Assembly (NCBI GenBank): GCA_019914945.1
Contig: CM034103.1
Location: 11,780,001 to 11,844,000, forward strand
Reading direction: 5' to 3'
DNA: 64,000 nt
From: Typha latifolia
Taxonomy: Eukaryota; Streptophyta; Magnoliopsida; Poales; Typhaceae
Part shown: positions 26,499-38,620 of the stretch, one piece after another
Position numbering within the stretch: position 1 is the first letter of the stretch
Layout: each line of letters opens with the position of its first letter
Translations under genes and position numbers: made by a program
The notes under the pieces: model-generated
Database searches by the model: none
The model's input: the letters and a program-made list of their open reading frames with translations, nothing else
What the model was told of the DNA's origin: nothing

Positions 26499-29400
26499 CC
26501 AAAGAAACCCTTGTTAGGGTTTAACCCGCCAAGAGGGATCGGAGGGGATTGGGGGGGGTGAAAGAAAGAGAGAGGAACGGCAGGTGACGCGATGGGCGAG
26601 GGCGAGCCATCGAAGTCTCGAGCCGAAAAAGAAGAAGCGGATCCGGTTCGGAGCTCCGATATCCGATATGGATTTTAGGATATCTGGACATCCCAAGGCG
26701 TTGACTTTGGAAAAGAGACCCGAGCCCAAGCCAAAGCACAAACCTAACGAGCCGCTCGATAAATTAACAAAGGCCTAATTGTACTAAAAACATATAAATA
26801 CCTCTCTACACATTTAAAAATCTATAATTCTTTAGCTGTTTACCTTTCTATCTAAATTGTTAGAGAGAAATACTACGATTTATTAGCTGATAATATAAAA
26901 TTAAAAATTCATTCTCCTTCCCTTCTCTCTTTTAATTTTTCACTCTCATCTTCGTATATATTTCGAAGGATGCGAAGGTAGAAGGCATATGATGCCAAAT
27001 ATGTATGGAATTTAGTATTGTTGCTGTTTGTACTGGAAACCATGTGGAGAAGATGTAAAGAAATGAGTTAGGAAAGAAGAGTATAATGCCTTATAAAAAA
27101 AAAAGGAGATAATGACAAAATTATTTTAAAAATATTTTTTTAAATTTATATAAGGTAATTTTGTCTATCTAAAAATAACATATTCTTCACGTGCTTGGCA
27201 TATGAGTTTTAAATTATGAAAAGCTAATAGAGAGATTTAATTGTAGCATTTTAAAAATCTAGAAAAGTACCTGTATATACAATTTATACTTTCTTTTTAT
27301 TACATATTGATCTAAAGAAATCTCTCAATTTTTAACGGTATAAATTAGAAACGTCAATTGATTATTATACTCTTAATTTTTTTTTAGATTAAGATTAAAA
27401 TAGTCTAAGAGAGTCTAAAAATATTCGCACAATATTTAACATATGTTCAAATAATATCAAATTGGATAAGATTGTAAAACGAAGGGTTAATCCGAGGAGA
27501 TAAGAAGACTAGTTTAGTTAGATTTGTTTGAGACTTTTAAATTTAATCTTTATAAATATGTCCTTATGGATTGTATCTTAGATATGTTTGGAATAAAAGA
27601 TTAATTGGCTTTTGCCCTCACATCTCTCTCAACTATGCCTTCGGCCTCTATATCTCCCTCCTCCTTTACCAACCAACGTCACCTTTTCCTTTGGCACGGT
27701 CGCGTCTAGCTTCTAACCCCCCTAGTCCCGTAGGACATGCTTACTTCTCCCCCTTCGTATCTTTATCTTTAACGGTCTCTACCTCCGATAAGATTTTTAT
27801 CATAGTTGTAGGAATTTAATCATATTAAATATATAACTAAAGAAATAGATATTTTGGATATTTCCATGATTAGGAAGTTAATGTAAGACAGAAAAAGAAG
27901 ATCTATATGAAATTATTAAGAGTTCAAAGATTCTAAATGTAATTTTTCCAAAATCTTAAACCTGGTCTATGTTTGATGGATCAAATGAAAGCTTGATGCC
28001 AGGCATAGAGATGGGTACATGTTAATGTCATAATGTGTATTGTATTTATATTTGGAACCTTATTCAATTGAGTTTATATGTGATCAAGCTCAGGTTGACC
28101 CATCTCGAGCCAAGCCCAAGTTGGCTTGATCTTTTTCAGACCATTTTTTTTTAAATTTAACATTAGTTTAATGAAAAATTAATATTAATATTAAGTTTAA
28201 ATTGTTTATAGTTTTAGGTTTTGTTCTTTTTAAGTCTTTTAGAGATTCTGAAAGTGTTAGCATCTGTATGCATTAAAGTTATTTCTATTTTTACCTGGCT
28301 CATCTAGTCCTTGGAAATTTCTGCCGATTTTACTATGTAGATCATAAAAACATAAAATATAAGAAAAAAAATCACTTTAAACCTTACTCAATAACTTATG
28401 TTCTATCTCCTTTTTTCTTATAAGACTTACACATATATTATGAGTTGTGTGTAAAACATTAGTCTCAAATTAAAATTTATAATTAAATTTTAACTCCTAA
28501 ATATTTTTAATTTTTTTAAAAATTAATATAAAATTTAATAAATCTGAGTCGGTTTGAATCTCCATTCCATATATTATACTCGATGCAACGAAATTTGGAA
28601 TTAGGGCATAGGATTCATAGCTAATGTCCATTACTCTCAACTATATATTAGTGAGCATTAATTAGGCTATATTTTGTGTTAGTAATTGACACAAGGAAGT
28701 AGCAATTGATTTGCGCATATCTCGTAGGAATTTAATCATATTGCACAATTATAGATAATTTTATATATGATAGAGGAAACCTCTCTTCAAATTAAATATA
28801 TGTATATATATATATATATATTATGATTAATTTTTTACTAAAATATATTATAGGAGGATTAGTCTATTTGTGTAGCTATGATTATCTTAGGGACTTATTT
28901 ATAAATAAATAAGAGTTAATTTATGAAAAATTACTCCCTTATTTCAAAAGTTTCCATAATAAATGGAATCATCACCTACTTCTACGAAGCTTCGTAGTGG
29001 CTGCGACAGGTGTCACCGAGGGCCCCACGACCGGACAGGTGTCCCCGGCAGTATGAAAGTGATTTCTGAATCATATGATTGAGCTTCTAGGACTCGTCAA
29101 AAGATCACAAAATATCCCATTCCCCTCGGGCAGTTGCAGCGAAATAGCAAAGATTCGATAAGACGAAAGAGTGGCAATATCTAGCATCTCGAGTGCCTGT
29201 ACTTCACTAAATGGAAGGAGATATAAGGGTTTATTTCGTGGATCGCGTGCTCCTTCCGCGCGATTCGTCATAGTCTTCGATCTCGCCCTCCGGTAATTGA
29301 TCCTAATCCAAACGCTTTCCATAAATTGAGGGTAATATCTACAGAGTCTGATAAGATTTAGGGGAAAAGAAACATGTTTTCTAAGGATTAAACAAGGCCT

Positions 29401-29836
29401 CCTGTACTTCTAGATTGATTTTAATTATCGAAGTACGTTTTTGTTGTTGATTTGGGCAGAGTTTATACCTTGTCTGTTAAAGATGAATGAAAAAGGTGTT
29501 CTTTTGATGATACTTTTGGGAATTATCATTTTATAAACCTCTGCTTATCAATATTTCTGTCGTGTTAGCAATTTTTGAGTAATAGTCTGCATTCTTTTCT
29601 CTTTAGCTGAGAAAAATCGTAGTCTGGATTCATGTCTTTATGCCTTGTTATGGTCCCAACTTCTAAAGTAAGCTTTGCTTAGTGTGAATGAGCAAGGGTA
29701 TGTTTATTGATTTTATAGGTAGAGAAGCTGAGAAGAGGGATGGTTATCCTACTACGAGATATTCTCGCTCTGTCAAGGAAGTTGGATTGGGGAATTTATC
29801 TTAATTCGATGTCAAAACGCTAGTTTGTTTGATTCC
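26499..29836. promoter_or_regulatory. Divergent intergenic region between DEX1 and HAD-like gene
   Basis: About 3.3 kb, mostly very AT-rich. The first 250 bases upstream of DEX1 are GC-richer and should hold its promoter. The last roughly 800 bases before 29837 are the 5' region of the HAD-like gene, and the frame at 29071-29322 there has no domain. A (TA)n stretch lies at about 28798-28820, and 28080-28140 carries short direct repeats typical of degraded transposon sequence. No gene is supportable. Confidence 0.5.
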
Positions 29837-31924
29837 ATGTCGTCTCTCACTGATAGAATGGAATCGGAGGATTCAAGCAATAGCCTTTTGAGTAGAAGAC
29901 CTTCTGGTATGATATCTTTCTTCATTCTTATGCCCACCTAATATTTTTGTTTGTCCTACTTGTGTAAGCTTGCGGTGTGTTTATGCAAAATATCACATCA
30001 ATTTGAAAATTATCTCTGTTTTTCTATTAATTTTTGGAAAACTTCTATGTGAAAATTTGCATTTCCAATGGAACCGGGCTCCACATTTCTTAATGTCTAT
30101 TTCCGATCAACCGCTTCCATCCAATTCACCTGGTTGTATGTGCCCAAACTAACTCCTTATGTTAAGAGTTAAGACCTATCAACTCCGTGAGCAACAAGGT
30201 ATCAATGCATTGTTATATTCTTTTTTCTGGTGTAGATATGAATATACCTTGAAAAAAATACTTATCGTGTTCTCAAGAGCAATCTGTCACACTGCTGTCA
30301 TCATGGAAAGCAGAACCGATTTAAAAGATCAATCTCACTCTTTCTATACTGTCATAGAGCTCAGAGAATTAGTCAAAGATGAGAGTAAGTCAGTTTTCAA
30401 CTGCTCAAGCAATTATAGATTGCTTGGTATTGACTATAAAATATGTGAATTGCAGTAATAGGATTGCAGAAATAAAGAAATGACGTGCATATATTAAGCT
30501 GATTAGAAATTAGCTGGATTAGATTAAAACTTGTTGATAATGTTGTGAAATCCAATTCCCTGCTAGATTAGATTTTTTTTTTTAAATTTGATGCAAGTAT
30601 ATAAGATAGTTTAAGTTAAATATGTTTTTGAAGGGTCTTACAACCCTTCTAGTTATATCGCTAACGTTCTTTTAAAGTGTTGGACCAGGAATCATAACAC
30701 CATAATGGATGTGAATTTTCTCTGGTATAATAAATAGGAAGTCTTGGTTCCAATCTAAAGAGTGATACATATCCTAAAGATACTATGATGGGCTATTAGG
30801 TTACTGAAATTGTCATGCAATATTCTTGCAACAGTCGTTAGTCATAAAGTATTAATTATCCTTCTTGTGTGTAACTTTGTGCAGAAATGGGAAGCACTTA
30901 TATGATGGAATCTGGTATCTTTATGTCATCATTTGCTGCAACCATCTTCATTACTGCACTGGTGACAGTTGGGATTCTATTTCTTACTTTGCTAGTTGCA
31001 CTAACTGTTATGTTAGAGTCATGTCAGACTACGCATGCTGGGGTCGTTGAGCAAGCTAGAGAAAGCGATGTCTATAACTATTGCAAACTTTTTGCTTTTC
31101 ATGCTGAGCTTAACAATTTTGAAGAGGATGAAACTCCCTCAATCTGCAAGCAACCTATATTTCAACATATTTATGAACATCGTTTCTTGCAAGATTTGAA
31201 TTTTACAGTGCAGCTGGTAGAGATCTACTTCAGTGCATTGAAACCAGATGATGATGGTTTAGATGTAATCTTGATGGATGTAGATGATATGTTCCTATCA
31301 GAAACGACCACCTACACCAATTCCGGACAGCAGAGGTTTGTGATCCTACACCTTGCAAACTACTTCTAATACAATCATCATTTTTGTCTGTTCCTCAAAT
31401 ATGAACTTTATGTCAGGAGTACGCAGGTTGAGAGCTTGAAACATATCACTCATATGACTATTTTAAGGTTGTTCAAGAAACTCCAAGCCAGTGGATGGCA
31501 TATAAGTTTATTTTCAAGGAAGCCTTTAAAGAATAGGAACGCCACTGTGGATAGCCTCAAGTCTGCAGGTTATAATGAATGGTCTTCATTGATCATGAGG
31601 TATTTACTCACTCTGTTGTAGAGATCTGGATATTATTAGGAATTTATTAACAGATAAATCTTACTGGAATTTTATCCTATAGTGGTTCCATGGTTTTTAC
31701 TTTTTATATGGACTTTAACTGTTTTTTACATGGACTTTAACTGCAGAACTGATGATGAACTTCACCTGGAGAATTGGGAATTCATCTCTGGTAGAAGAGT
31801 CCAATTGCAAAATCAGGGATTTCGAATTATGAGTATGATTAGCAGTCAAATGGATGCTCTGCAAGGTCCATGCTTAGGAAAACGTAATTTCAAGCTCATT
31901 AGTCCGATATTGTATGGGGTTTAG
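29837..31924 (+). CDS. HAD class IIIB acid-phosphatase-like membrane protein, catalytic motifs eroded
   Basis: Exons 29837-29906, 30885-31335, 31417-31599 and 31747-31924 join in frame to 293 residues. Residues 40-67 form one strong membrane helix, with a short N-terminal side and a long C-terminal domain resembling plant vegetative-storage-protein/acid phosphatases (HAD IIIB). Family marks are [17 protein letters not shown], motif [12 protein letters not shown] with the two Asp (155, 157) kept, [22 protein letters not shown] and [11 protein letters not shown]. Compared with the usual family pattern, the DET of motif I is DDM, the TGRPE-like motif II reads FSRKP, and the GDQWSDL-like motif IV reads SSQMDAL, losing one metal-binding Asp. 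I infer weak or no phosphatase activity; a scaffold or membrane-anchored role is possible. ATG 29837 is the first in frame; a second lies seven codons on. Confidence 0.78.
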
Positions 31925-33592
31925 CATCCGGAAACCAAGAGTTCTGACAAATGAAGCAAGAAAAAACTGCAGAAGGTATGCGAGGAACTCTCGAACACGA
32001 TGATGCAAGTATCTTTTACGTCAATCATATTTTATACTCCCAAATATTTATCTCGTGACGGAGAGTTTATTCTTGGGTATAAACCCTGATATGGAAGCAA
32101 GGCCATGAAATGGGTACACATTGTTTAAGAAAAGTGGCCGCTATGTATCAGTTTAGCCCCCCAATTCTATTCAGTTACGCTTATTTCTGATGTATCTTCT
32201 ACATTACTCTATAGAATCAGATGCAAATAATGCGTGGATATTTTGAACGGGAGATTGCTGTGGCCACGAGACTTGGATGGTTAGTGAAGGAAACCTGATT
32301 CAAAATCCTTCAATTGGGTACTGTGGCATTTGCATTCATTGAGAGGGGATGGAGCAATTATGCCGGTAGTACTGCGAGAGGCACAAATTATGTTATGTAG
32401 AAAAGAGGGAAAAATAAACCTTTTGGCTTAAGTCTTCAGAAAGAAGAAAAAAAAAAAGGAAAATCTTGTAAAGCAAGAGACGAATTTGTTCATGAAGCAA
32501 TTAGCAGACACTTCTGTGCTGATCTGGGGGCGTACATACACATTGAAAAAGTGACTGCAGAGCCTGAAGATTTTTTGGCTAGACGTGGTGTGTCGATATC
32601 TTGATCTTTCTTTCTGAGCTTTGTTATATGATCAGCATGAGAGTCAGAAAAAAAAAAAATAATCTTGATAGATTTGTTAACATTTCTAAACAGTCCCGCT
32701 TATAATTGCGCGCAATTATAGTGATATTTAGTGAGTTTTTTTATTATTTTAAGTATGCTTATAATTGTTTTAAATGTTTAATTTATTTTGAATATTAAAT
32801 ATAATATTAGAGTGTGTCTGATAATTTTTGACCATTTTTTTTTTCTGAAAGAAAATCTTTAGACTTATCAATATCATTTATTTCAATCAATCGATTACAA
32901 CTTATACATAAAAGAGGAAATAGGACAAGAGCCCTAAGAATAAACTTCATAATTGGCTGCAATACAGATTGAACAACGGTAAACGAAAGTATCAAAATAA
33001 GCACTCAAACACAATAGAAATAGAGGAGATAGACCAATGCTTCAGAAGCAAGCCTTTCGCTTGGCCAATGGACAGCACTACAAGAATATAGGCATGCCGG
33101 CGATTCCAGTGAATTTAATGAAACACCTAAAGACCCATTTGAGTAGACTTTGTGAATTCAAGAACTAGAAAAAACAAACAAAGAAGAAAGAAGACAAACT
33201 GGGAGCGGGGAGAGAGCAAAGATTTGTATGTTATATCCTATTACATCATAGAGATAATTCTCAAAAATAGATAGCTCAAGATAGGATGAGGCATGGCAAA
33301 TCCTTGTAACCGACGGAGCGCGACGAGGCGAGGCGCGACGAAGGAGGTCACAAGGTGCGGGAGGGTCGAGACTGGGACCGGCGACCGGTGCAGATGCGTA
33401 GAGAACGGGATTAGGCGAGTACCACAGACTTGGCCAAGACAGTGTTGACGGACAGCGGCAATGCAGATGAGAGAAAAGATATGAGATGAGTGGTAGCAGG
33501 GGAGAAAGAGGGACTAGAGAACCCAGTAGGAGGAGAATTAGGGGAAGTGTAATCAGATTTATTTTAAAAAGTATACAGGCGACACTTCATAA
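31925..33592. other. Spacer between HAD-like gene and tRNA gene
   Basis: About 1.7 kb. The first part is likely the 3' UTR of the HAD-like gene. A GC-rich island of about 130 bp at 33300-33430 (GGCGAGGCGCGACGAAGG and similar) stands out from the AT-rich surroundings but has no convincing reading frame. The frame at 32807-33004 (-) has no domain. Confidence 0.5.
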
Positions 33593-33664
33593 ATCAGAGT
33601 GGCGCAGCGGAAGCGTGGTGGGCCCATAACCCACAGGTCCCAGGATCGAAACCTGGCTCTGATA
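33593..33664 (+). tRNA. Initiator tRNA-Met (CAU)
   Basis: 72 nt with a complete cloverleaf. The acceptor stem ATCAGAG (33593-33599) pairs with CTCTGAT (33657-33663), and A at 33664 is the discriminator. The anticodon CAT is at 33625-33627 in the loop CCCATAA, closed by a stem with three G:C pairs (GGG/CCC). The A1:U72 pair, C before the anticodon instead of U, and the GATCGAAA T-loop are hallmarks of plant initiator rather than elongator tRNA. The internal B box GGATCGAAACC is at 33643-33653. There is no intron. CCA is not encoded, as expected for a nuclear gene. Confidence 0.96.
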
Positions 33665-33689
33665 AGAGAAGTCTTCCAATATAATATAA

Positions 33690-33695
33690 TTTTTT
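33690..33695 (+). terminator. Pol III T-run terminator
   Basis: Six consecutive T residues 26 bases after the tRNA end are the first run long enough to stop RNA polymerase III. Confidence 0.7.
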
Positions 33696-35645
33696 AAAAA
33701 ATATATTATGGATAGATTATGGGCCCATCTCCAAAGGGAGGAAGGAAACCTTCTGTTGTAGGATAGATTAAGAATGGTATTTCTCCATGGATGATAGCAC
33801 GCACGATGCATGACTTGCTCTAATTAACTTCTACACATGATAATAATACAATTAAAGTGTGCATTCGCGATTTAGGACAATATCACCCCTTTCTCTTCTA
33901 GACCAAAGAGAAACTTACTTTTATCAATGATTCTCATAGCTATAAGAATCATTGATCTGAACGGAGAAAAGAAAAATAATTTCTAGATAGCAAACTCAAA
34001 TGCCAAATGGAAAATTTAATAACCAAATCACCAGCACAAAGGAAAAGCCTTTTGGTGCGAGGTAACTGTCAGGTAATCCAGACTGCATTTAATACTATCC
34101 TGCCAGAGAGGAAATAAATTTTAGCCATGAATAAAGCAGGAGATCATGAGCACAGGCATGCCCTTGTAACAAAACCACTCGAATTGTTGCTAAAAGATAT
34201 AGTAAATGAGTGAGTAATGATGCTTTCTTTTCATTAGCATCAACCTTCATATCATTTGTTCAATTGTTCCCTCGTCTGCGGCGCAGAGTAGGATGGTTTC
34301 AATATTTGATCACAGTTTCCTATCATGGATTCGAGAGATGATTTCTTTATATCAATCCTTGCCTTCCCAAAAATTTGCATGGCCTAAGAGAAATCATGTT
34401 CAGCATCAACTCGTCAGAACCTTGTTGACTAAAATTTTCAACTCTTGGGATGAAAGTTTGCCATACATATGAGGAAGTACTAGATAAATGGAGATTTAAA
34501 GGTTATTATAACTTAAAGAAATGCAACATGGATGTCTCTTCCTTTTGTTTCTTGTACTTCCATTCACTCGGGCATTAATTTCTATGATGCATGTCACCTA
34601 AAGGATAACAATTCTGAGGATAACTATGGTTGCATGATATCCACTTAATTCAACCTTAATAGTCTGGCTATTATGCGTCCACCATGAAACAAGGATAACA
34701 GTTATGTTCCCTGGAGAAGGTTCATGCAGAAAGCTTCACATGGTTTTTCTTTCCATTATCCTAATGTTTGGCAATTGAAGGCAAACCATAGTTATCTAAG
34801 CCCCTAAAATGGAAGTGGTACAAAGTGCTTTGAACTGAGTTGCATCTCAGGATGTACTCAAAGAGCCAATAATTATGAGGCAATATCTAAAAATTCTACC
34901 AGAACAGTCTCATTTTTATGCCTTAATTCCTCAATAGTTCGCCTATGTCTTTGTTTCAGCCCAATCATAATAATGCAATTCTAGCACAAACTTTTGAAGG
35001 ACTTGGGCTGATCATGTCTGAAAAGATTTTCTCATATATCTAATGGCATTATGTAAGCATCTAATTTTTAAGAAAAAAATAGGAGGGGAACAATCGCTTA
35101 CCCACCAATTACTCTTTAAGCTTAAACTTTTAGAAGATGGATCCTTTTATCTTCTAGCATGATCTAAAGATAAAACTAGACATACATTCTAGGAGTAATG
35201 ACATTTGCTACAATTTAGAAAGTGTTCCTACTAGTATGTTCAAAACAGAATTGACCAAGAGTGCTTGCAATTAGTGATAAGATCATGAATTGACCAGAAT
35301 AGAAGCTACTCAATTTGGCAAGACATATAAATACTAGTTCCTAACACATATTTGAGAACTCCAATTGGAGCAATCATATGCATTCCCCAAATGACTTGCT
35401 TCCATTACAAACCAAGGAGTAAACTCGCATACAACCTACTTGAGGCACTAAAACAGAAAGCAAAGGAAGTAGCTTCATTTCTAGATGGAAACTGAAGCAT
35501 TTGTGGAAACAAATCCGAACTTTTAGCATTTGTTTGCCACAAAATCTACGGTTTCCACCCGAATTTTTGGAAATGTAGACTGCAGAGTGAAACAAAGAAG
35601 AGACACAAATGTACAACAGAGAAGGCACACTTCACCTCAAACTCC
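33696..35645. other. Spacer between tRNA and L-type lectin-like gene
   Basis: Nearly 2 kb of AT-rich sequence; the right end should be the 3' UTR of the minus-strand lectin-domain gene. The frame at 35374-35628 (-) overlaps that UTR and shows no domain. I see nothing else. Confidence 0.5.
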
Positions 35646-36602
35646 CTAACTTTTAGCATTTGCCGCATCCTTCACCTGCTCAATCTTTTCATACACAACT
35701 TCCTCCGGGTGCACAGGATACTTCTCAGGAGCAATCGGCCGGCGAGCAACAACTGCAAACCAAACAAAGAGTGTGAAGAATGTGACCATGGATCCAAAAG
35801 CAGCAGCAACCACCAATGCAATCAGGATCACCCAGGAATGATTCCTCGCCGCATGCGCCGGAGAAGGACTCTCTCGGGGCCGCACCAGGAACACATTAGG
35901 ATCCAAAGGTTCAGAATGCATCAGATATGGAGCTCCATGATTTATCTCAAATGCCCATGAATACAAACTGTTATTTTTACTAAAATTCCCAGTCCAAGAG
36001 CTGAACCCCACAAGCATCTCCTCCCTCCACAGCACGTTGGACAAATCAATTGGGTAAGAAACCAATCCATCTGTGGGTCTCAAAACCCTAGATTTACTCA
36101 CTCTCACTTCCAATCTACCGGAAGTCCCGTTGTAATCAATCCAAGAATGCAGCTTTTCTCCACTGTTCAAGACCAAATCGCTGCTTTTGACGGCTAGATC
36201 ACTACCAACATAGATTTCGACGTGGTTTCCTTCTAATCCAACGATGACAACGCTGGGCGGAATTCCATCGACCAGATCAATCCGAGCGCTGCTCGGAGAC
36301 AAAAAGAAAGCAAATCCACCGCCACCAAGGATGGAGAAGGAGAAGGAGGTCGAGAAACCCGGGTTCCTCCCGAGAAATCTGATGGGCTCCTCGTATACGA
36401 TTCTCCCGGAGCTCGACACCCTGAGCGCTGAACCCACTACCTCGGCATCGCCATAGAGCGCGATATTCGAAGCAGAGGTGCGATTTTTATCGAAGGAGTC
36501 GAAGGCGAAGTGGAAAAGACGGCCTCCTTCTGAGCTGTAGCAGAGGTGAAAAGAGGAGGAGAAGAAGATGAGGGCCAAAAGGGCGAGGAAGGAGATCTCC
36601 AT
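35646..36602 (-). CDS. L-type (legume) lectin-domain membrane protein without kinase
   Basis: A single exon encodes 318 residues. Residues 1-23 are a signal peptide ending near CYSS. A legume-lectin-like beta-sandwich follows, with FDSFDKN, GNPGFSTSFSFSI-like RNPGFSTSFSFSI, GGGGFAFFLSP, SGRLEVRVS and LVGFSSWTGN, and N-glycosylation sites such as NRT, NGT, NFS, NNS and NHS. Residues about 256-285 form a membrane helix, and the 33-residue cytosolic tail (ARRPIAPEKYP to the end) has no kinase. It resembles the ectodomain of L-type lectin receptor kinases, especially class VIII, but the frame ends naturally rather than by a nonsense change. Such kinase-less proteins are known in plants. A co-receptor or decoy role is inference. 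The first ATG after the upstream stops was used. Confidence 0.9.
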   Translation of the reverse strand: MEISFLALLALIFFSSSFHLCYSSEGGRLFHFAFDSFDKNRTSASNIALYGDAEVVGSALRVSSSGRIVYEEPIRFLGRNPGFSTSFSFSILGGGGFAFFLSPSSARIDLVDGIPPSVVIVGLEGNHVEIYVGSDLAVKSSDLVLNSGEKLHSWIDYNGTSGRLEVRVSKSRVLRPTDGLVSYPIDLSNVLWREEMLVGFSSWTGNFSKNNSLYSWAFEINHGAPYLMHSEPLDPNVFLVRPRESPSPAHAARNHSWVILIALVVAAAFGSMVTFFTLFVWFAVVARRPIAPEKYPVHPEEVVYEKIEQVKDAANAKS

Positions 36603-36639
36603 TGGCTATCACTTAGCTCCAACCTCTTCCATCCATGGC

Positions 36640-36687
36640 TAGGGTTAGGGAGGAGGGAGGAGGGGGGAGGGAGGAGGGAGGAGGAGA
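36640..36687 (+). other. G-rich tract with G-quadruplex potential
   Basis: A run of GGG/GGAGGG blocks beginning TAGGGTTAGGG lies 38-85 bp upstream of the lectin-domain start codon. G is on the strand opposite to that gene's mRNA, so the structure could form in DNA but not in its transcript. Confidence 0.7.
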
Positions 36688-36745
36688 GTGATCTCAGGAG
36701 GAAGTCGAGGTGCCTCATCTCTGGGTCAAAGATGAAAAGATCTCG

Positions 36746-36771
36746 TCCGTTGGATTTATCCATCCAACGGA
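36746..36771. repeat. Perfect 10-bp inverted repeat upstream of the lectin-domain gene
   Basis: TCCGTTGGAT (36746-36755), a 6-base loop, then ATCCAACGGA (36762-36771). It could be a hairpin or a binding site for a dimeric factor; function unknown. Confidence 0.85.
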
Positions 36772-38620
36772 GTATACGCGAGCAACGTGTACCTCCTCAA
36801 GTAAGTCCCTCAGAGTGGGGGGAATTGAGTAGGATCTGCTACTCGATTTCAAACAGCGATTAATTGGTGAGAAAAGTTTGGATAATTACACATAGACCTT
36901 CAACATATCACTATTTTTTTTTATATACTCTCTAAATTTTTTAAGACAGAGATCTTTTAAATTATTAAAAATATATTATCTCCGTACGCTATGAATAAAA
37001 AAAATTCAAAATACTCCCTAATTAGATAAGAGTACTTTAATAAATTAAAATATAAAAATAAATATATTATATAATTACTCGTGTGACTTGTACTTAATAA
37101 ACTCACGGCTAAAAAAAAGATAATAAAAATTCTAGCGGAGGTACGTAAAAGAATGTAATATTTTAGGAGTCTCACTATAATTAACCTTATAACTCATGAT
37201 TAATTTTTTTTTTAAACTAGATTGCACATCTAAGTATGGGTATGCGGCCTCTTTGAATTGGCTGGCTTTGTGATATCATATTCATTAGTGTACAGCCTTT
37301 TCCTTTTATTTTTTACCTTGTTGGAATACAAAAGAGGGCCATAACTTGATCGTTATTTATTGCCTGGTATGTTGCTGTTGTACGTTTTCGTATTAAATTC
37401 ACACAGGGCTACTACCTTCATACATGCACAGTGGAGTGCAGTTTGGATCGGATCCGAACTGGCCTTATCCCAATAAACCAACAGAAGTCGGCAAACATAA
37501 CAAATTCGTCGCTGTCTTTACTCCGTGGGCCGTTTCGCTGCCGGTCAAGAGGCAGCCCTGAGATCACCTACTTTAAAGTCGTTGATGGCAAACAAAAGAA
37601 TAAGCTACGATTCATGCTTTCTTTTCCTTTTATTTCTTCTTTATCTTTTGCATGCAAAAGAGTCTTCTATATCAAGCATGGTAATTGACGGACAACCCAA
37701 TATTTCACCTTCACATACATCACCATCTCCTGCTTCACAACCTGTCAATTTCCTCTGTAATACTACTTGAATTATATAGGTAGTGGTCCGGATGATTCAA
37801 GCACAGGATCAGTTGTGTCATCAGGGTATAATGAAAAAAATACTCACATCAAAAGGAATAGAGAAAAAAACAATGTAGTATTTTGTTTAGAAGTAGCATG
37901 AAGAAAATTTTCACCAAAAGGATAAATGTATATGTATAAGTAAAAAATCCTTTTATCTTCTGTCAGAATAGATATCTCATTAGAACAATAAACCCTCTGT
38001 ATCCTCTTGACATTCTTGAACCAATTACTACAATCTACACCTGTTATCCATGTACTCCTCATCTTGGCTAGACAGATCTCTGGAGAAATGGTGTGCAGCT
38101 GCGCAGCATGAATCACTTTGCCAAATATTGGAGGTTGCCGGCAGCGTTTGCAATCAACAGTTTGTGAGTAATTACCAAATAACTGTTTGGTGACACTGTC
38201 TTCCATAAGAACTTAACAGAACCTCAATTGCAAGAGCACAGTAGCGAGTAGCCCATTCCCAAACTTTGGTTGCTATTTTTTATTAGCTGAAAAGCTATGA
38301 ATGCTCCACAGCTCCATATATGATCGTCTGTATTCTCGCTTGTCTTGGCTGAACAGCTGGCCAAAGCCAAGGGAACGAAGCCTGCTCAAGATCACAAACA
38401 CAAAAAAGACACCAAATGAATAATATAGATAACCTGATATCAATTCTCAGAAACATTTTCCTAGACTTGCAATTCTCTCATATCATGTCAACTCTTATTT
38501 TGCTCCACTACATTGTTTTGATCGATATTGCAATAGCCCCCATATAATGTTAGTGTTGTTCCTGGATAGAAAAAATAAGGATTCAAATTTCATAAAGTGC
38601 AAGGGGAGTTCCTATTACCA
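36772..38620. other. Spacer between lectin-domain gene and pTAC13
   Basis: About 1.8 kb; very AT-rich at 36880-37220. The left part is the promoter side of the lectin-domain gene, the right part the 3' side of pTAC13. An unrecognised 120-codon frame on the minus strand (38206-37844) lies 415 bp after the pTAC13 stop. Its N-terminal half is Cys- and Lys-rich (VDCKRCRQPP), but I do not call it a gene. Confidence 0.45.

Noticed and set aside
36546..36863. Plus-strand 105-codon frame over the lectin-domain leader
   Set aside because: Encoded by the GGAGG repeat; low complexity without homology.
37844..38206. 120-codon minus-strand frame after PTAC13
   Set aside because: No recognisable domain, a low-complexity C-terminal half, and located in the probable 3' region of PTAC13; kept only as a note.
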